Shown: piece after piece, positions 34,684-43,463 of the stretch
How positions within the stretch are numbered: position 1 is the first letter of the stretch
How the letters are laid out: the number at the start of each line of letters is the position of its first letter
Assembly: GCA_963650485.1 (NCBI GenBank)
Contig: CAVJLN010000006.1
Span: 1-64,000, forward strand
DNA: 64,000 bases
Reading direction: 5' to 3'
Source of the DNA: Suilimivivens sp963650485
Lineage (GTDB): Bacteria; Bacillota; Clostridia; Lachnospirales; Lachnospiraceae
Position numbers and translations under genes: made by a program
The notes under the pieces: model-generated
What the model was told of the DNA's origin: nothing
Seen by the model: only the letters and a program-made list of their open reading frames with translations
Databases searched by the model: none

Positions 34684-35793
34684 TTATACTTTCCCTTTCA
34701 GGTGATATACGAAAGCAAGCACTTCCGCTACCGCCTGATAAAGCTCCGGAGGCACCAGCCCTCCGATATCCACATTGGCATAAAGCATACGTGCCAATGG
34801 CTTATTTTCTACAATTTCAACATCATGTTCCCTTGCAATCTCTTTGATCTTCTGTGCCAGATAGTCTTCGCCCTTCGCAAGCACATAAGGGGCATCGTAC
34901 TTGTCCGGGTCATATTTAATTGCTACCGCAAAATGTGTCGGGTTCGTGATGACAACGTCCGCTTCCGGAAGCTGCTGCATCATTCTGCGCTGGGATGCCT
35001 CACGCATACGCTGTCTCTGCTTTCCCTTAATCTGCGGATCCCCTTCCTGATTCTTATATTCATCCCTGACTTCCTGCTTGGTCATCATCATATCCTGTTT
35101 GAACTTCCATTTCTGGTAGGCAAAGTCAAGCAGTGCAATGACCACATAGGCAGCCGCCACCCTGATCCCTATCGAAAACAGAATGTCTCCCGCAAGACCG
35201 ATGGCCTGATACAGACCGATGTCATACAATAAATACAGATCGGATGCATATTTCTGAGTCTCTGAAAACGCGACATAGCCGATCACGCCGATCTTGGCAA
35301 TGGATTTCAACAATTCCACCAGGGAATTCTTCGAAAAAATTCTGCCAAAGCCCTTTACTGGGTTTAGTTTACTGAATTTTGGCTGTAACGGTTTCCCCGT
35401 GACCTTCCATTTGACCTGCACCACATCACAGACAAATGCAATCACAACAGCAATCAGCAAAACCGGTCCCATCATAATCACCATCTGCAGAATCATTTGA
35501 CGCAGGATCACGGAAATCGTTGCAAACGGAACAGCACTGTCAAACATCTGAATTGCATCCGGAATTGCATTATAGATTCCCTGGAAATAGTTCACGAAGC
35601 TCTCTCCCAGCGACCCAGCATAAAACCGGACGATCAGAAACATTGCCAGAATTCCGGCTGCATTCGCAACCTCTTTACTCTTGGCAACCTGTCCTTCCTT
35701 CCGGGCATCCTCCAGCTTCTTGGAAGTCGGCTGCTCGGTTTTCTCTCCACCAGGACCATCCTTGGCAAAGAACTGAAGCTGATAATCCAACAC
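34684..35793 (-). CDS. flhB: Flagellar export gate and switch protein FlhB
   Basis: Substrate-specificity switch of the flagellar export apparatus. LQFFAKDGPGGEKTEQPTSK leads into four membrane helices, then a cytoplasmic domain with the self-cleavage site VVITNPTHFAVAIKYDP (cut between Asn and Pro, about residue 285). No ATG lies near the start. The open frame can begin at TTG 35802, but AGGAGG is then only one base away. GTG 35793 has AGGAGG at ten bases and is preferred. It follows fliR closely. Confidence 0.94.
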   Translation of the reverse strand: MLDYQLQFFAKDGPGGEKTEQPTSKKLEDARKEGQVAKSKEVANAAGILAMFLIVRFYAGSLGESFVNYFQGIYNAIPDAIQMFDSAVPFATISVILRQMILQMVIMMGPVLLIAVVIAFVCDVVQVKWKVTGKPLQPKFSKLNPVKGFGRIFSKNSLVELLKSIAKIGVIGYVAFSETQKYASDLYLLYDIGLYQAIGLAGDILFSIGIRVAAAYVVIALLDFAYQKWKFKQDMMMTKQEVRDEYKNQEGDPQIKGKQRQRMREASQRRMMQQLPEADVVITNPTHFAVAIKYDPDKYDAPYVLAKGEDYLAQKIKEIAREHDVEIVENKPLARMLYANVDIGGLVPPELYQAVAEVLAFVYHLKGKV

Positions 35794-35807
35794 CAGGACC
35801 AATCCTC

Positions 35808-36587
35808 CTAACTCATTGCCTCTACAAAGCTCACCATAACCTTCTTCATCTGGTCAAAAACAAAGCTTGCTGCATCCGGCAGCATGGTCATGGATAAAAA
35901 TAATACCGCAAGACCGACCAGAAGCTTTAACTGGATACCAACCGCAAACATATTCAGCTGCGGGGATATCTTCGCCAGTACGCCGAGAATCGCATTTAAC
36001 AGAACCATCACAACGAAAACCGGCAGACAGATCCGAAATCCAATAATCATAAAATCGGTCATAAAGCTGATAAAGCTGGTCAGCATTTTATTGAAACGGA
36101 ATACGGCTCCGTTAATCGGAATCAGCGTATAAGCTTCTACGAACGCCGATAACAAATAACGGTACATTCCTGAAATAATCAGCATCAACATAATCATGTA
36201 ATTATAAATAACACCCGATATGGATGTCTGCTGCTTCGTTGTCGGATCAAACATATTCGCCATGGACAATCCGATATCCATATCCACGATCTGACCGGCA
36301 AAGGCCATAATCGAGGTGCAGAAATTCGTTCCGAAGCCCAGCAGAAGCCCCGTAACAACCTCTTTCATCACGATCACCGTATATTCCAGAAGTCCGTTAT
36401 AGACAATCTCGGTTTCCGGCAGGGTGTGATACAGAAGCAGTGTAATAAAAAAGCTCAGTCCGGCGCGGATTCTTGCCGGTGTATTTCCCATACTGAAAAA
36501 CGGCGCAATAAAAACAAAGCTTGCCACCCGTACAAAAATCAGCAGGAAATACAGCAATTCATTGTAAGTAAAATCATAATTGATCAT
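35808..36587 (-). CDS. fliR: Flagellar export protein FliR
   Basis: Export-gate membrane protein that assembles with FliP and FliQ into the secretion channel. The 259 residues make about six helices. Recognisable parts are LLIFVRVASFVFIAPFFS at the start, VVTGLLLGFGTNFCTSIMAF in the middle and ISPQLNMFAVGIQLKLLVGL near the end. It starts three bases after the fliQ stop and ends just before flhB. Confidence 0.95.
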   Translation of the reverse strand: MINYDFTYNELLYFLLIFVRVASFVFIAPFFSMGNTPARIRAGLSFFITLLLYHTLPETEIVYNGLLEYTVIVMKEVVTGLLLGFGTNFCTSIMAFAGQIVDMDIGLSMANMFDPTTKQQTSISGVIYNYMIMLMLIISGMYRYLLSAFVEAYTLIPINGAVFRFNKMLTSFISFMTDFMIIGFRICLPVFVVMVLLNAILGVLAKISPQLNMFAVGIQLKLLVGLAVLFLSMTMLPDAASFVFDQMKKVMVSFVEAMS

Positions 36588-36590
36588 AAG

Positions 36591-36860
36591 CTACCTGATG
36601 TATAAGGGAAAATCAGACCACAAACGGATCGTAAACTGTACCATTTCATTCAGCATCCAGTGGCCAAGTACAATCAGAGCAAGAAAAACTGCAATGATTT
36701 TCGGAACAAAGGTCAGTGTCTGCTCCTGAATGGATGTGACCGTCTGAAAAATACTGATAATCAGACCGACAATCAATGAAACAAGCAATACCGGCGCTGC
36801 AACCTTAATGACCAGATAAAGCGCCTCACTCGAAACGGCGGTTACCTCTTCAATCCCCAT
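36591..36860 (-). CDS. fliQ: Flagellar export protein FliQ
   Basis: Two-helix gate protein of 89 residues. It reads VIKVAAPVLLVSLIVGLIIS, the conserved FQTVTSIQEQTLTFVPK loop, then a second helix ending GHWMLNEMVQF. This is the classic full-length FliQ. Confidence 0.96.
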   Translation of the reverse strand: MGIEEVTAVSSEALYLVIKVAAPVLLVSLIVGLIISIFQTVTSIQEQTLTFVPKIIAVFLALIVLGHWMLNEMVQFTIRLWSDFPLYIR

Positions 36861-36873
36861 TTATTTATTCCTC

Positions 36874-37734
36874 CTAATAAAAGGTTTTAATCAGGTTTCC
36901 AATAATCAGACTCCAGCCATCTGCCAGAATAAACAGCAGAATCTTAAACGGCATGGAAATCGTTGTCGGCGGCAGCATCATCATACCCATACCCATCAGG
37001 GTCGATGCCACAACCATATCAATGACAATAAACGGAATATAAATATAGAAGCCAATGATAAAGGCGGTCCTAAGTTCACTGATGATAAAGCTCGGAATCA
37101 GAATTTCCGTCGGAATGCCATCCAGCGTTCCGTCCCAGTCTTCTCCGCTGATCTCAAAGAACAGTGTTACATCCTTCTTCTGCGTCTGTCCATACATGAA
37201 TTCCCGTAAAGGCTGTAAGCCTTCTGTGAAAAATTCCTCCTGCGTGATCTCTCCGTTTTCAAACGGAACCAATGCCTCCGTATAAATTGTGTTAATCGTC
37301 GGACGCATCACGAAAAAGGTTAAAAACAAAGCTAACCCAATCAACACCTGGTTCGGAGGTGCTGTTTGGGTGTTAAGCGCTGCCCTGGTAAAATGTAACA
37401 CAATGAGAATTCTGGTAAAAGAAGTGAGCATGATCAGCAGTGTCGGCGCCAGTGCGATCAGCGTCAGTGTAATCAGGATCCTTAGAGTCCCATTAATCTG
37501 TCCATTGCCATCATTACTGGTAATGGTAAAGGTATTGCCGATATTCAGTTGCGATAAATCACTCTGATCCTCAGACGTTCCGGGATCCTCTCTTGTGGTA
37601 CTCTCCGTAGTCTCTCCGGTAAGCCCCGTCGATGTATAAGAGGCCTGTACGGAAAACTGTGGGATAATACACAATATGCCTACCGTCATCAGCAGGCATA
37701 CGAAGTTTATGATCTTTTTCATAAAGTGCATCAT
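36874..37734 (-). CDS. fliP: Flagellar export protein FliP
   Basis: Core of the export gate, forming a pentamer. The 286-residue precursor has an N-terminal signal sequence (about 5-30) and a Thr/Ser/Glu-rich spacer. The family core follows: LLIMLTSFTRILIVLHFTRAAL, TQTAPPNQVLIGLALFLTFF and LMGMGMMMLPPTTISMPFK. Its start lies one base from the fliO stop. All conserved segments are intact. Confidence 0.96.
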   Translation of the reverse strand: MMHFMKKIINFVCLLMTVGILCIIPQFSVQASYTSTGLTGETTESTTREDPGTSEDQSDLSQLNIGNTFTITSNDGNGQINGTLRILITLTLIALAPTLLIMLTSFTRILIVLHFTRAALNTQTAPPNQVLIGLALFLTFFVMRPTINTIYTEALVPFENGEITQEEFFTEGLQPLREFMYGQTQKKDVTLFFEISGEDWDGTLDGIPTEILIPSFIISELRTAFIIGFYIYIPFIVIDMVVASTLMGMGMMMLPPTTISMPFKILLFILADGWSLIIGNLIKTFY

Positions 37735-38103
37735 TTATTCTTTCTCTTTTTTCCCCAGATTCTTTACACTGGCAAACACTTTGGAAAAATCCATCTGCTG
37801 CTGTCCATGATCCGTTGTGAGCACCAGCTCCTCTTCCGACAACTCGGTCAGCATATGTACTTCATCCTTGCCAATGGCGATCAGGACATACTTCGTCCCG
37901 GCACGCACAATCTGCAGATACTTATTAGAAGTAATTCTGCAGGTTTCGATCACCTCCAGATTGTTTCCATTGCCCTTCACCTTCTGGTATTTCGCGATCC
38001 AGCGTGTTGTGAAATAAGTAATCACCAGAACAAACACAAACAACAGTAAGACGGTCAGAAACTGGAGATAACTGTCAGTCCTTGATGTAATTGCAAGGAG
38101 CAT
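37735..38103 (-). CDS. fliO: Flagellar biosynthesis protein FliO/FliZ type
   Basis: Small membrane protein aiding FliP assembly. One helix (about 15-37) is followed by a cytoplasmic domain with the family pattern VIETCRITSNKYLQIVRAG, then TKYVLIAIGKDEVHMLTEL. At 122 residues it is short but normal for Firmicutes. Placed between cheY and fliP as in Bacillus. Confidence 0.85.
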   Translation of the reverse strand: MLLAITSRTDSYLQFLTVLLLFVFVLVITYFTTRWIAKYQKVKGNGNNLEVIETCRITSNKYLQIVRAGTKYVLIAIGKDEVHMLTELSEEELVLTTDHGQQQMDFSKVFASVKNLGKKEKE

Positions 38104-38105
38104 AA

Positions 38106-38468
38106 TTAACCAACTACTTTCTTAACGGCTTCCAATACACGATCTGCTTGGAACGGTTTTACGATAAAGTCCCTTGCTCCTGCCTGAATGGATTCGATAA
38201 CCATCGCCTGCTGTCCCATTGCGGAACACATAATTACACGGGCGTTGGGATCTGCTTCCTTGATTCTCTTTAAAGCACCGATTCCGTCAAGCTCCGGCAT
38301 GGTGATATCCATCAATACCAGATCCGGTTTTAATTCATTGTACTTTTCGACTGCCTTTAATCCGTTTTCAGCTTCTCCTGCAACATTGTATCCATTCTTG
38401 GTGAGAATGTCCTTGATCATCATTCTCATAAACGCTGCGTCATCAACGATTAAAATATTCTTTGCCAT
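38106..38468 (-). CDS. cheY: Chemotaxis response regulator CheY
   Basis: Single-domain receiver of 120 residues. Phosphorylation site Asp54 is in VLMDITMPELDG; acidic pair Asp9/Asp10 is in ILIVDDAAFM; Lys104 is in FIVKPF. The conserved Ser/Thr switch is Ser82 in IMCSAMGQ. CheY-P binds FliM and FliY in the switch complex, both of which are encoded directly upstream. Confidence 0.96.
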   Translation of the reverse strand: MAKNILIVDDAAFMRMMIKDILTKNGYNVAGEAENGLKAVEKYNELKPDLVLMDITMPELDGIGALKRIKEADPNARVIMCSAMGQQAMVIESIQAGARDFIVKPFQADRVLEAVKKVVG

Positions 38469-38484
38469 AATTTTTCTCCTATTT

Positions 38485-39768
38485 CTAGTTAATTATCTCG
38501 GTTACCCGGACACCAAAGCTCTCTTCAATTACAACCACTTCACCTTTCGCTACATACTTGCCGTTTACAAGCACATCAATCGGCTCTCCGGCAATTTTGT
38601 CAAGCTCAATAATTGTTCCCGGTGCGAAATCCAGAATTTCTGCGATCGACTTTTTGGTTCTGCCAAGCTCAACCGTAACTTCCAACGGAACATCTTTGAT
38701 CAGACCGATGTTTTCCTGTCCTGAAATAGCTGCTGTGGCATTGTCAAAGTTCTGGAACTGTGCAGGCTGTACATTCATAGGCTGTGCATTCATCTGTGGC
38801 ATTCCCATATTCATCTGGTTCATACCCATGTTCATCTGCGGTATTCCCATGCCCATCTGATTCATGCCCATGTTCATCTGCGGCATTCCCATACCCATCT
38901 GATTCATGCTCATGTTCATCTGGTTCATATCCATACCGTACGGAGCCATATTCTGGTTCGGAGTCATGTTTGCTGTCGGCGGAACATACGGTTCCGGATC
39001 GGATGCCGGAGCAGGTGCAGGTTCGCTTACAGATGCCGGACCAGATTCGGAATCTCCCGAGCTTGATGCTACGAAGGTTTCATACAGGCTTCTCGCAAAG
39101 GATACCGGATAGAGCTGCATAATCGTACTGTCTACCAGATCATCAATTTGCATTCGGAAAGAAATTTTCACAAAGTTTCCTGCTAGGAATCCTTCAATCG
39201 CTTCCCCGTTTTCAAATTCTTCCAGATTTAAGAGACTTGCTTCCGGGGGACTGATATCAATTACTTTTCCAAGCATTGTGGAAAGTGACGTCGCAGCAGA
39301 TCCCATCATCTGATTCATCGCTTCTGAAATGGCACTTAAGTGAAGTTCTCCAAGTTCCCCATCGGTATTGGTTCCATCACCGCCCATCATCAGATCTGCG
39401 ATAACCTTTACATCATGTTCCTTCAGTACCATAATGTTGGCACCGTCCAGACCCGCTGTATATCTGATTTTAATAAAAACACATGGTCTCTGATAATCTT
39501 CAACAACCGTAGCCCATGTTGCCATGGTAACTACCGGCGTTGTAATATTAACTCTGTGATTGACCAGTGAATATAACGTTGTGGCAGAAGATCCCATGCT
39601 GATATTGGCAATCTCGCCAATCGCATCACGCTCTACATCGTTCAGTGCATCATCATCGGATGCCGGAGCTGTGCTCGCTGTGACCGCCGATGTATCATTA
39701 CTGCCGCCGGACAAATCCATTCCGTTGAGTAGTGCATTTATTTCATCTTGCGTCAGCATTCCGTCCAT
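38485..39768 (-). CDS. fliY: Flagellar motor switch phosphatase FliY (FliN-type C-terminal domain)
   Basis: C-ring component and CheY-P phosphatase. Residues 1-20 carry MLTQDEINALLNGMD, a CheY-P binding segment similar to FliM. A CheC-like domain follows with two active-site helices, GEIANISMGSSATTLYS (about 50-66) and SEAMNQMMGSAATSLSTML (about 145-163). A linker of about 80 residues is made almost only of Met, Asn, Gln, Gly and Pro in near-repeats (MGMPQMNMGMNQ). The FliN domain closes the protein (VPLEVTVELGRTKKSIAEIL to the end). At 427 residues it is longer than Bacillus FliY because of this linker. Confidence 0.94.
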   Translation of the reverse strand: MDGMLTQDEINALLNGMDLSGGSNDTSAVTASTAPASDDDALNDVERDAIGEIANISMGSSATTLYSLVNHRVNITTPVVTMATWATVVEDYQRPCVFIKIRYTAGLDGANIMVLKEHDVKVIADLMMGGDGTNTDGELGELHLSAISEAMNQMMGSAATSLSTMLGKVIDISPPEASLLNLEEFENGEAIEGFLAGNFVKISFRMQIDDLVDSTIMQLYPVSFARSLYETFVASSSGDSESGPASVSEPAPAPASDPEPYVPPTANMTPNQNMAPYGMDMNQMNMSMNQMGMGMPQMNMGMNQMGMGIPQMNMGMNQMNMGMPQMNAQPMNVQPAQFQNFDNATAAISGQENIGLIKDVPLEVTVELGRTKKSIAEILDFAPGTIIELDKIAGEPIDVLVNGKYVAKGEVVVIEESFGVRVTEIIN

Positions 39769-39771
39769 GCC

Positions 39772-40752
39772 TTACTCCCCCTCTCTGATTACTGATGTTA
39801 TCCGGACAGCATATTTGTCCTGACTCGAACCGGGCAATGCTGTAAATTTGCGGATATTTCCTACATAGACTGACATTTCGGAATTCACACTGGTATCCAG
39901 CCGGATGATGTCACCGCACTGTAAACCAAGGAAATCATTTACGGATACCTGGCTCTTTCCAAGAACGGCCCGGATCGGGGCATCCACTCTCTTGATGAGC
40001 AATTCAATATGCTCTTCATAATCTGCGGAATCTTCCTTCTGCATTGTGGAGAACCAGTACTTTGTATTCAGCTTGTCAATGATGTCTTCCAGCGTAAAGA
40101 ACGGAAGACAGATATTCATAAATCCTTCGACCTCACCGATCTTCACATTCATCGTCACAATAGCAATCATGTCACTCGGTGCGATGACCTGTGCGAACTG
40201 GACATTCGTTTCAATCCGATCCAGCATCGGCATGATATCGAGCACGTTCTTCCACGGCTCCCTCATCAGCTGCATGCACACAATCATCATCTTCCGGATA
40301 ATGGTCATTTCAATTTCAGAGAAGTCACGGTTACGCTCCAGAGGTGCTCCCTGTCCCCCAAGCATACGATCAATCATGGCAAATCCGAGATTGGAGGCTA
40401 ATTCTATAATAATATTACCTGTCAAAGGCTTGAAATCCACAATTCCCAAAATAACAGGATTGGAAAGTGCATTTGTAAATTCAGAGAACGTTACCGTTTC
40501 CGAGCTTGCTACCGTAGCCTGCACATTCTTGCGCAGATAAACTGGCAAATTCGTTGACAGCAGCCGTCCATAATGTTCATATATAATTTCTAATGTTCTC
40601 AGGTGCTCCTTTGAGAATTTGGCAGGACGTTTAAAGTCATAGTCTTTGATCTGTTTTTCCTTTGATTCCTGTATCTGCTCCACATCGAGCTCGCCAGTGC
40701 TCAGCTGATTAAGCAGCTTATCAATTTCATCCTGCGATAGTACCTCGCTCAC
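39772..40752 (-). CDS. fliM: Flagellar motor switch protein FliM
   Basis: C-ring protein that receives CheY-P. The N-terminal EVLSQDEIDKLLNQL is the CheY-P binding peptide. The middle CheC-like domain lacks phosphatase motifs, as expected. The C-terminal FliN-like domain starts around VNDFLGLQCGDIIRLD. The 326-residue length is normal. It is three bases from fliY. Confidence 0.96.
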   Translation of the reverse strand: MSEVLSQDEIDKLLNQLSTGELDVEQIQESKEKQIKDYDFKRPAKFSKEHLRTLEIIYEHYGRLLSTNLPVYLRKNVQATVASSETVTFSEFTNALSNPVILGIVDFKPLTGNIIIELASNLGFAMIDRMLGGQGAPLERNRDFSEIEMTIIRKMMIVCMQLMREPWKNVLDIMPMLDRIETNVQFAQVIAPSDMIAIVTMNVKIGEVEGFMNICLPFFTLEDIIDKLNTKYWFSTMQKEDSADYEEHIELLIKRVDAPIRAVLGKSQVSVNDFLGLQCGDIIRLDTSVNSEMSVYVGNIRKFTALPGSSQDKYAVRITSVIREGE

Positions 40753-40796
40753 CGCATCTCACCTCCTTCTTTCTTTACGCAGCTATATGCGGCGTA

Positions 40797-41333
40797 TTAT
40801 TGATAAAGAGGATTGCTTAAGGTCACATCGAAAATGAAATCAGAGCCATATAATGCACGAATTCTGTTCAGGATATCATCTTTTACCGCCTGAGGATTCT
40901 CAGAAGCCTCTTCCATGGTATACTGGCTGAACGCCTCCGTGATCTCGCCCTTAATAAGATCCACCTTGTTCTCAAGATCCGCAGAATAGGTTTTATAGTC
41001 ACTGTTTTTCTTATTCATGGAAAGTACCACGGAGGTACTGACATAATGAACCTTGCTTGTCGTCTCTGTGTCGCTGTCCGTAATAACAGAAGGCTTCAGT
41101 TGGATAACCAGATCCGCAATGGTATAGGTGTCAATATCATCAATCGTAATTGCTTCCTCTTCCTGAACCTTCTCATCCGTTCCAAGCTCCAACTGAATGG
41201 CAGATGCTACCTGCGTAACAAATGCTGCGGTCTTTCTGTTGGTATTCAGTACACTGAACATCATAATTGAGGTCAGAACAATATTAACGATCAGCAATAC
41301 CAGGATTGCGACCGAAACGAGATTTTTCTTCAT
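40797..41333 (-). CDS. fliL: Flagellar basal body-associated protein FliL
   Basis: Stator-associated membrane protein supporting torque generation. A single helix at about 6-27 is followed by a periplasmic-side (extracytoplasmic) domain with VIQLKPSVITDSDTE and the C-terminal DILNRIRALYGSDFIFDVTL pattern. The 178 residues match Firmicute FliL. It lies between motB and fliM as in related clusters. Confidence 0.88.
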   Translation of the reverse strand: MKKNLVSVAILVLLIVNIVLTSIMMFSVLNTNRKTAAFVTQVASAIQLELGTDEKVQEEEAITIDDIDTYTIADLVIQLKPSVITDSDTETTSKVHYVSTSVVLSMNKKNSDYKTYSADLENKVDLIKGEITEAFSQYTMEEASENPQAVKDDILNRIRALYGSDFIFDVTLSNPLYQ

Positions 41334-41349
41334 GATGTCAACACCTTTC

Positions 41350-42159
41350 TTAGTTGTAAGAGCTTAATGCATTATAAATCCGGATTTCCACACGACGGTT
41401 CATAGCTCGTCCCTCCGGCGTGGAGTTGTCCGCAATGGGAATATATTCGCCTCGTCCTGAATGCTTCACTTTACTCATATCAAGCGTAGTATTATCTCTC
41501 AGATAATAGAACACGGATAGCGCACGTCCCGCACTCAGTTCATCGTTGTTGGAATACTTCGCCCCGGACATAGGAACATTGTCCGTATGTCCTTCTATTT
41601 CAATTGTCCCTTCTGCAAACCGCTGTAAGATAATTCCGAGCTGATTCATCATGGACAGAGATTCCTGTTTTAATTCCACGCTTCCCGAATCAAAAAGTAG
41701 AGCTCCGTTTACCGTGAGCTGTACATACTGGGAAGTGAATTCAATATCCACCTCTTTATCCAGATTCTTTTCTATAAGAGCCTCTTCCACCTTCCCTGCC
41801 AGTTCTTCGGACTGCTTCAGCTGCTCCTCGTCTACCATTTCCATGGCTTCTTCAAATTCCTTGGGCATTTCTTCCCCCTCAGGATTCTTGCCGGTGCTGT
41901 TAAGGTAATCGTCCAGCTCATTCAGCTGGCTCACACCGTTACTGATCAGCATGCCATCACCAATAGCAGAAGCGCCTCCGCTAAAGATACTGAAGGTTTG
42001 ATTAAAGGATGCCGCCATCAGTTCAAACTTCTGGGCATCCATCGTAGACATGGAAAACAGCATAACAAAGAAGCATAACAGGAGGTTCATCAGATCTGCG
42101 AAGGTTGCCTGCCACGCTGGCGCACCCTTCGGCGGTTCCTCCGGCTTTCTCTTAGCCAA
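41350..42159 (-). CDS. motB: Flagellar stator protein MotB
   Basis: Stator subunit anchoring the motor to peptidoglycan. Near the N-terminus, WQATFADLMNLLLCFFVMLF contains the proton-carrying Asp22. The C-terminal OmpA-like domain has IEIEGHTDNVPMSGAKYSNN and ELSAGRALSVFYYL, then GRGEYIPIADNSTPEGRAMN. The open frame goes to 42192, but that part lies inside motA. TTG 42159 has GGAGG exactly eight bases upstream and gives the usual MAKRKPEEPPKGAPAW start; it overlaps the motA stop by eight bases. Confidence 0.94.
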   Translation of the reverse strand: MAKRKPEEPPKGAPAWQATFADLMNLLLCFFVMLFSMSTMDAQKFELMAASFNQTFSIFSGGASAIGDGMLISNGVSQLNELDDYLNSTGKNPEGEEMPKEFEEAMEMVDEEQLKQSEELAGKVEEALIEKNLDKEVDIEFTSQYVQLTVNGALLFDSGSVELKQESLSMMNQLGIILQRFAEGTIEIEGHTDNVPMSGAKYSNNDELSAGRALSVFYYLRDNTTLDMSKVKHSGRGEYIPIADNSTPEGRAMNRRVEIRIYNALSSYN

Positions 42160-42946
42160 CCTCTTCACCTCCCTCGGCAGAATCACCTGCACGGTCTGCC
42201 GGAGCCAGGAAGGATTTCAGTTTTTCTTCAATGACCCGCGGATTCTCGCCTGCCTGAATCGAAAGCAATCCTTCAATGGCAATTTCTTTCATCGTGATTT
42301 CATTTGCATTGTTTAACTTTAATTTGCCTGCAACCGGAGCACATATCCAGTTAGCCAGCATGGAGCCGTATAAGGTGGTAATCAGCGCTACTGCCATGGA
42401 AGGCCCGATACTGCTCGGATCGTCCATTTCATAAAGCATGTTAACCAGACCGATCAGTGTACCGATCATACCCCAGGCAGGTCCCATTGCACCGAGGTCT
42501 TCCCAGAAGGAAATTTTGCTCTTATGACGTTCTTCAATGCTGACAAGCTCTGTTTCCAGAATGCCTCGTACCAGATCCGGATCCGTACCGTCCACAATCA
42601 GAAGGATTCCCTTCTTCATGAACTCGTCTTCCAGATTTCCTGCAGCCTCTTCCAGCGAAAGAAGTCCCTCCTTACGTGCTACATTCGACAGATCAATGAT
42701 CTGACGGATCATGTGCTTCACATCATTAGGCGGTGTCTTAAATACAAGCATAAAGCTCTTCCATCCGGCTATATACTCTTTCATGGATGTGGATGCCATA
42801 ATTGCAAAAAAAGCGCCACCAAATGTAATAACTGCTGACGGGGGATCTATGTATCGATAAAAGTTCTCTGCACCTGCGTTACTGATGATTCCGTATATAC
42901 ACATGGCAAAGCATAACACCAAGCCAAGAATTGACGCCAAATCCAC
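42152..42946 (-). CDS. motA: Flagellar stator protein MotA
   Basis: Proton-channel stator subunit of 264 residues with four membrane helices. It contains PPSAVITFGGAFFAIMAS near the N-terminus, LGAMGPAWGMIGTLIGLVNM and ALITTLYGSMLANWICAPVA in helices 3 and 4. The cytoplasmic loop includes the charged residues that face FliG. It ends in an overlap with motB. Confidence 0.96.
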   Translation of the reverse strand: MDLASILGLVLCFAMCIYGIISNAGAENFYRYIDPPSAVITFGGAFFAIMASTSMKEYIAGWKSFMLVFKTPPNDVKHMIRQIIDLSNVARKEGLLSLEEAAGNLEDEFMKKGILLIVDGTDPDLVRGILETELVSIEERHKSKISFWEDLGAMGPAWGMIGTLIGLVNMLYEMDDPSSIGPSMAVALITTLYGSMLANWICAPVAGKLKLNNANEITMKEIAIEGLLSIQAGENPRVIEEKLKSFLAPADRAGDSAEGGEEVG

Positions 42947-42966
42947 TTTATATCACCTTTTTTGCG

Positions 42967-43152
42967 TTAATCTGCAAAAATATCCTTTCTATACGATTTT
43001 ACAAGATTTTTGATCTCTTGTCTACTTTCTTTTACAATTATTTTCCTGCCGGTGGTAAATAAAATGACTGTATCCGGTGTTTCTTCAACAAGCTCAATGA
43101 GTTCCGGATTTACCAGTACTTTTCTACCACTCATTTTCGTCAGTTCAATCAT
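42967..43152 (-). CDS. flbD: FlbD-family small flagellar protein (SwrD-like)
   Basis: Small protein of 61 residues: IELTKMSGRKVLVNPELIEL, then EETPDTVILFTTGRKIIVKE. This is the FlbD/SwrD family that sits between flgE and motA in many Firmicutes; SwrD in Bacillus subtilis increases motor torque. The start is ATG 43152 with GGAGG eight bases upstream; a GTG nine bases earlier lies inside that signal. Confidence 0.9.
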   Translation of the reverse strand: MIELTKMSGRKVLVNPELIELVEETPDTVILFTTGRKIIVKESRQEIKNLVKSYRKDIFAD

Positions 43153-43254
43153 ATGCTTCACCTCCGGGAAATTGCTTAAGGGAACGTGCAGAATTTACAC
43201 GTCCCCCTACATCTTTATGTATTTTGAAGCTTCCTGCTTCCCTTTTAATTATCC

Positions 43255-43304
43255 GAATGCAACTCTTCAGAGCTACATTCGCCATATAAATCTTGTTATA
43301 TGGC
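43255..43304. repeat. Paired hairpins next to the inverted-repeat element
   Basis: Two hairpins: CGAATGCAACTCT...ACATTCG and the perfect 9-bp GCCATATAA / TTATATGGC with a 6-base loop (43281-43304). The phrase TTCGCCATATAAAT recurs inside the neighbouring element at about 43374, so this is part of the same repeat cluster. No gene lies in 43153-43463. Confidence 0.55.
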
Positions 43305-43306
43305 TT

Positions 43307-43460
43307 GTAACTATTCAGAACTCCATTCGCAAAACCGCTGTTTCACAGCTTATGTTTTGCTCATGTAGTTACTTCGCCATATAAATTATGTCAAATGTCC
43401 TTACGAATGCAAGCATTCGACGTCCATGTTGCCATAATTTGCATGGCTCTGAATAGTTAC
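43307..43460. mobile_element. MITE-like 154-bp element with 13-bp terminal inverted repeats
   Basis: Starts GTAACTATTCAGA and ends with its perfect reverse complement TCTGAATAGTTAC. The interior has no ORF but contains the hairpins CGAATGC-AA-GCATTCG (43404-43419) and GCCAT...ATGGC near the right end. The left 34 bases match 741-774, and the termini joined head to head occur at 14623-14641 and in shorter form at 13252-13264. No target-site duplication was evident. It sits between flgE and flbD, inside the flagellar transcription unit, where the hairpins could influence read-through or mRNA stability. Confidence 0.55.
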
Positions 43461-43463
43461 ATA

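Noticed and set aside
43153..43463. Missing small gene between flbD and flgE
   Set aside because: No frame on the minus strand has both a start with a ribosome site and useful length. The region is explained by hairpins and the inverted-repeat element.
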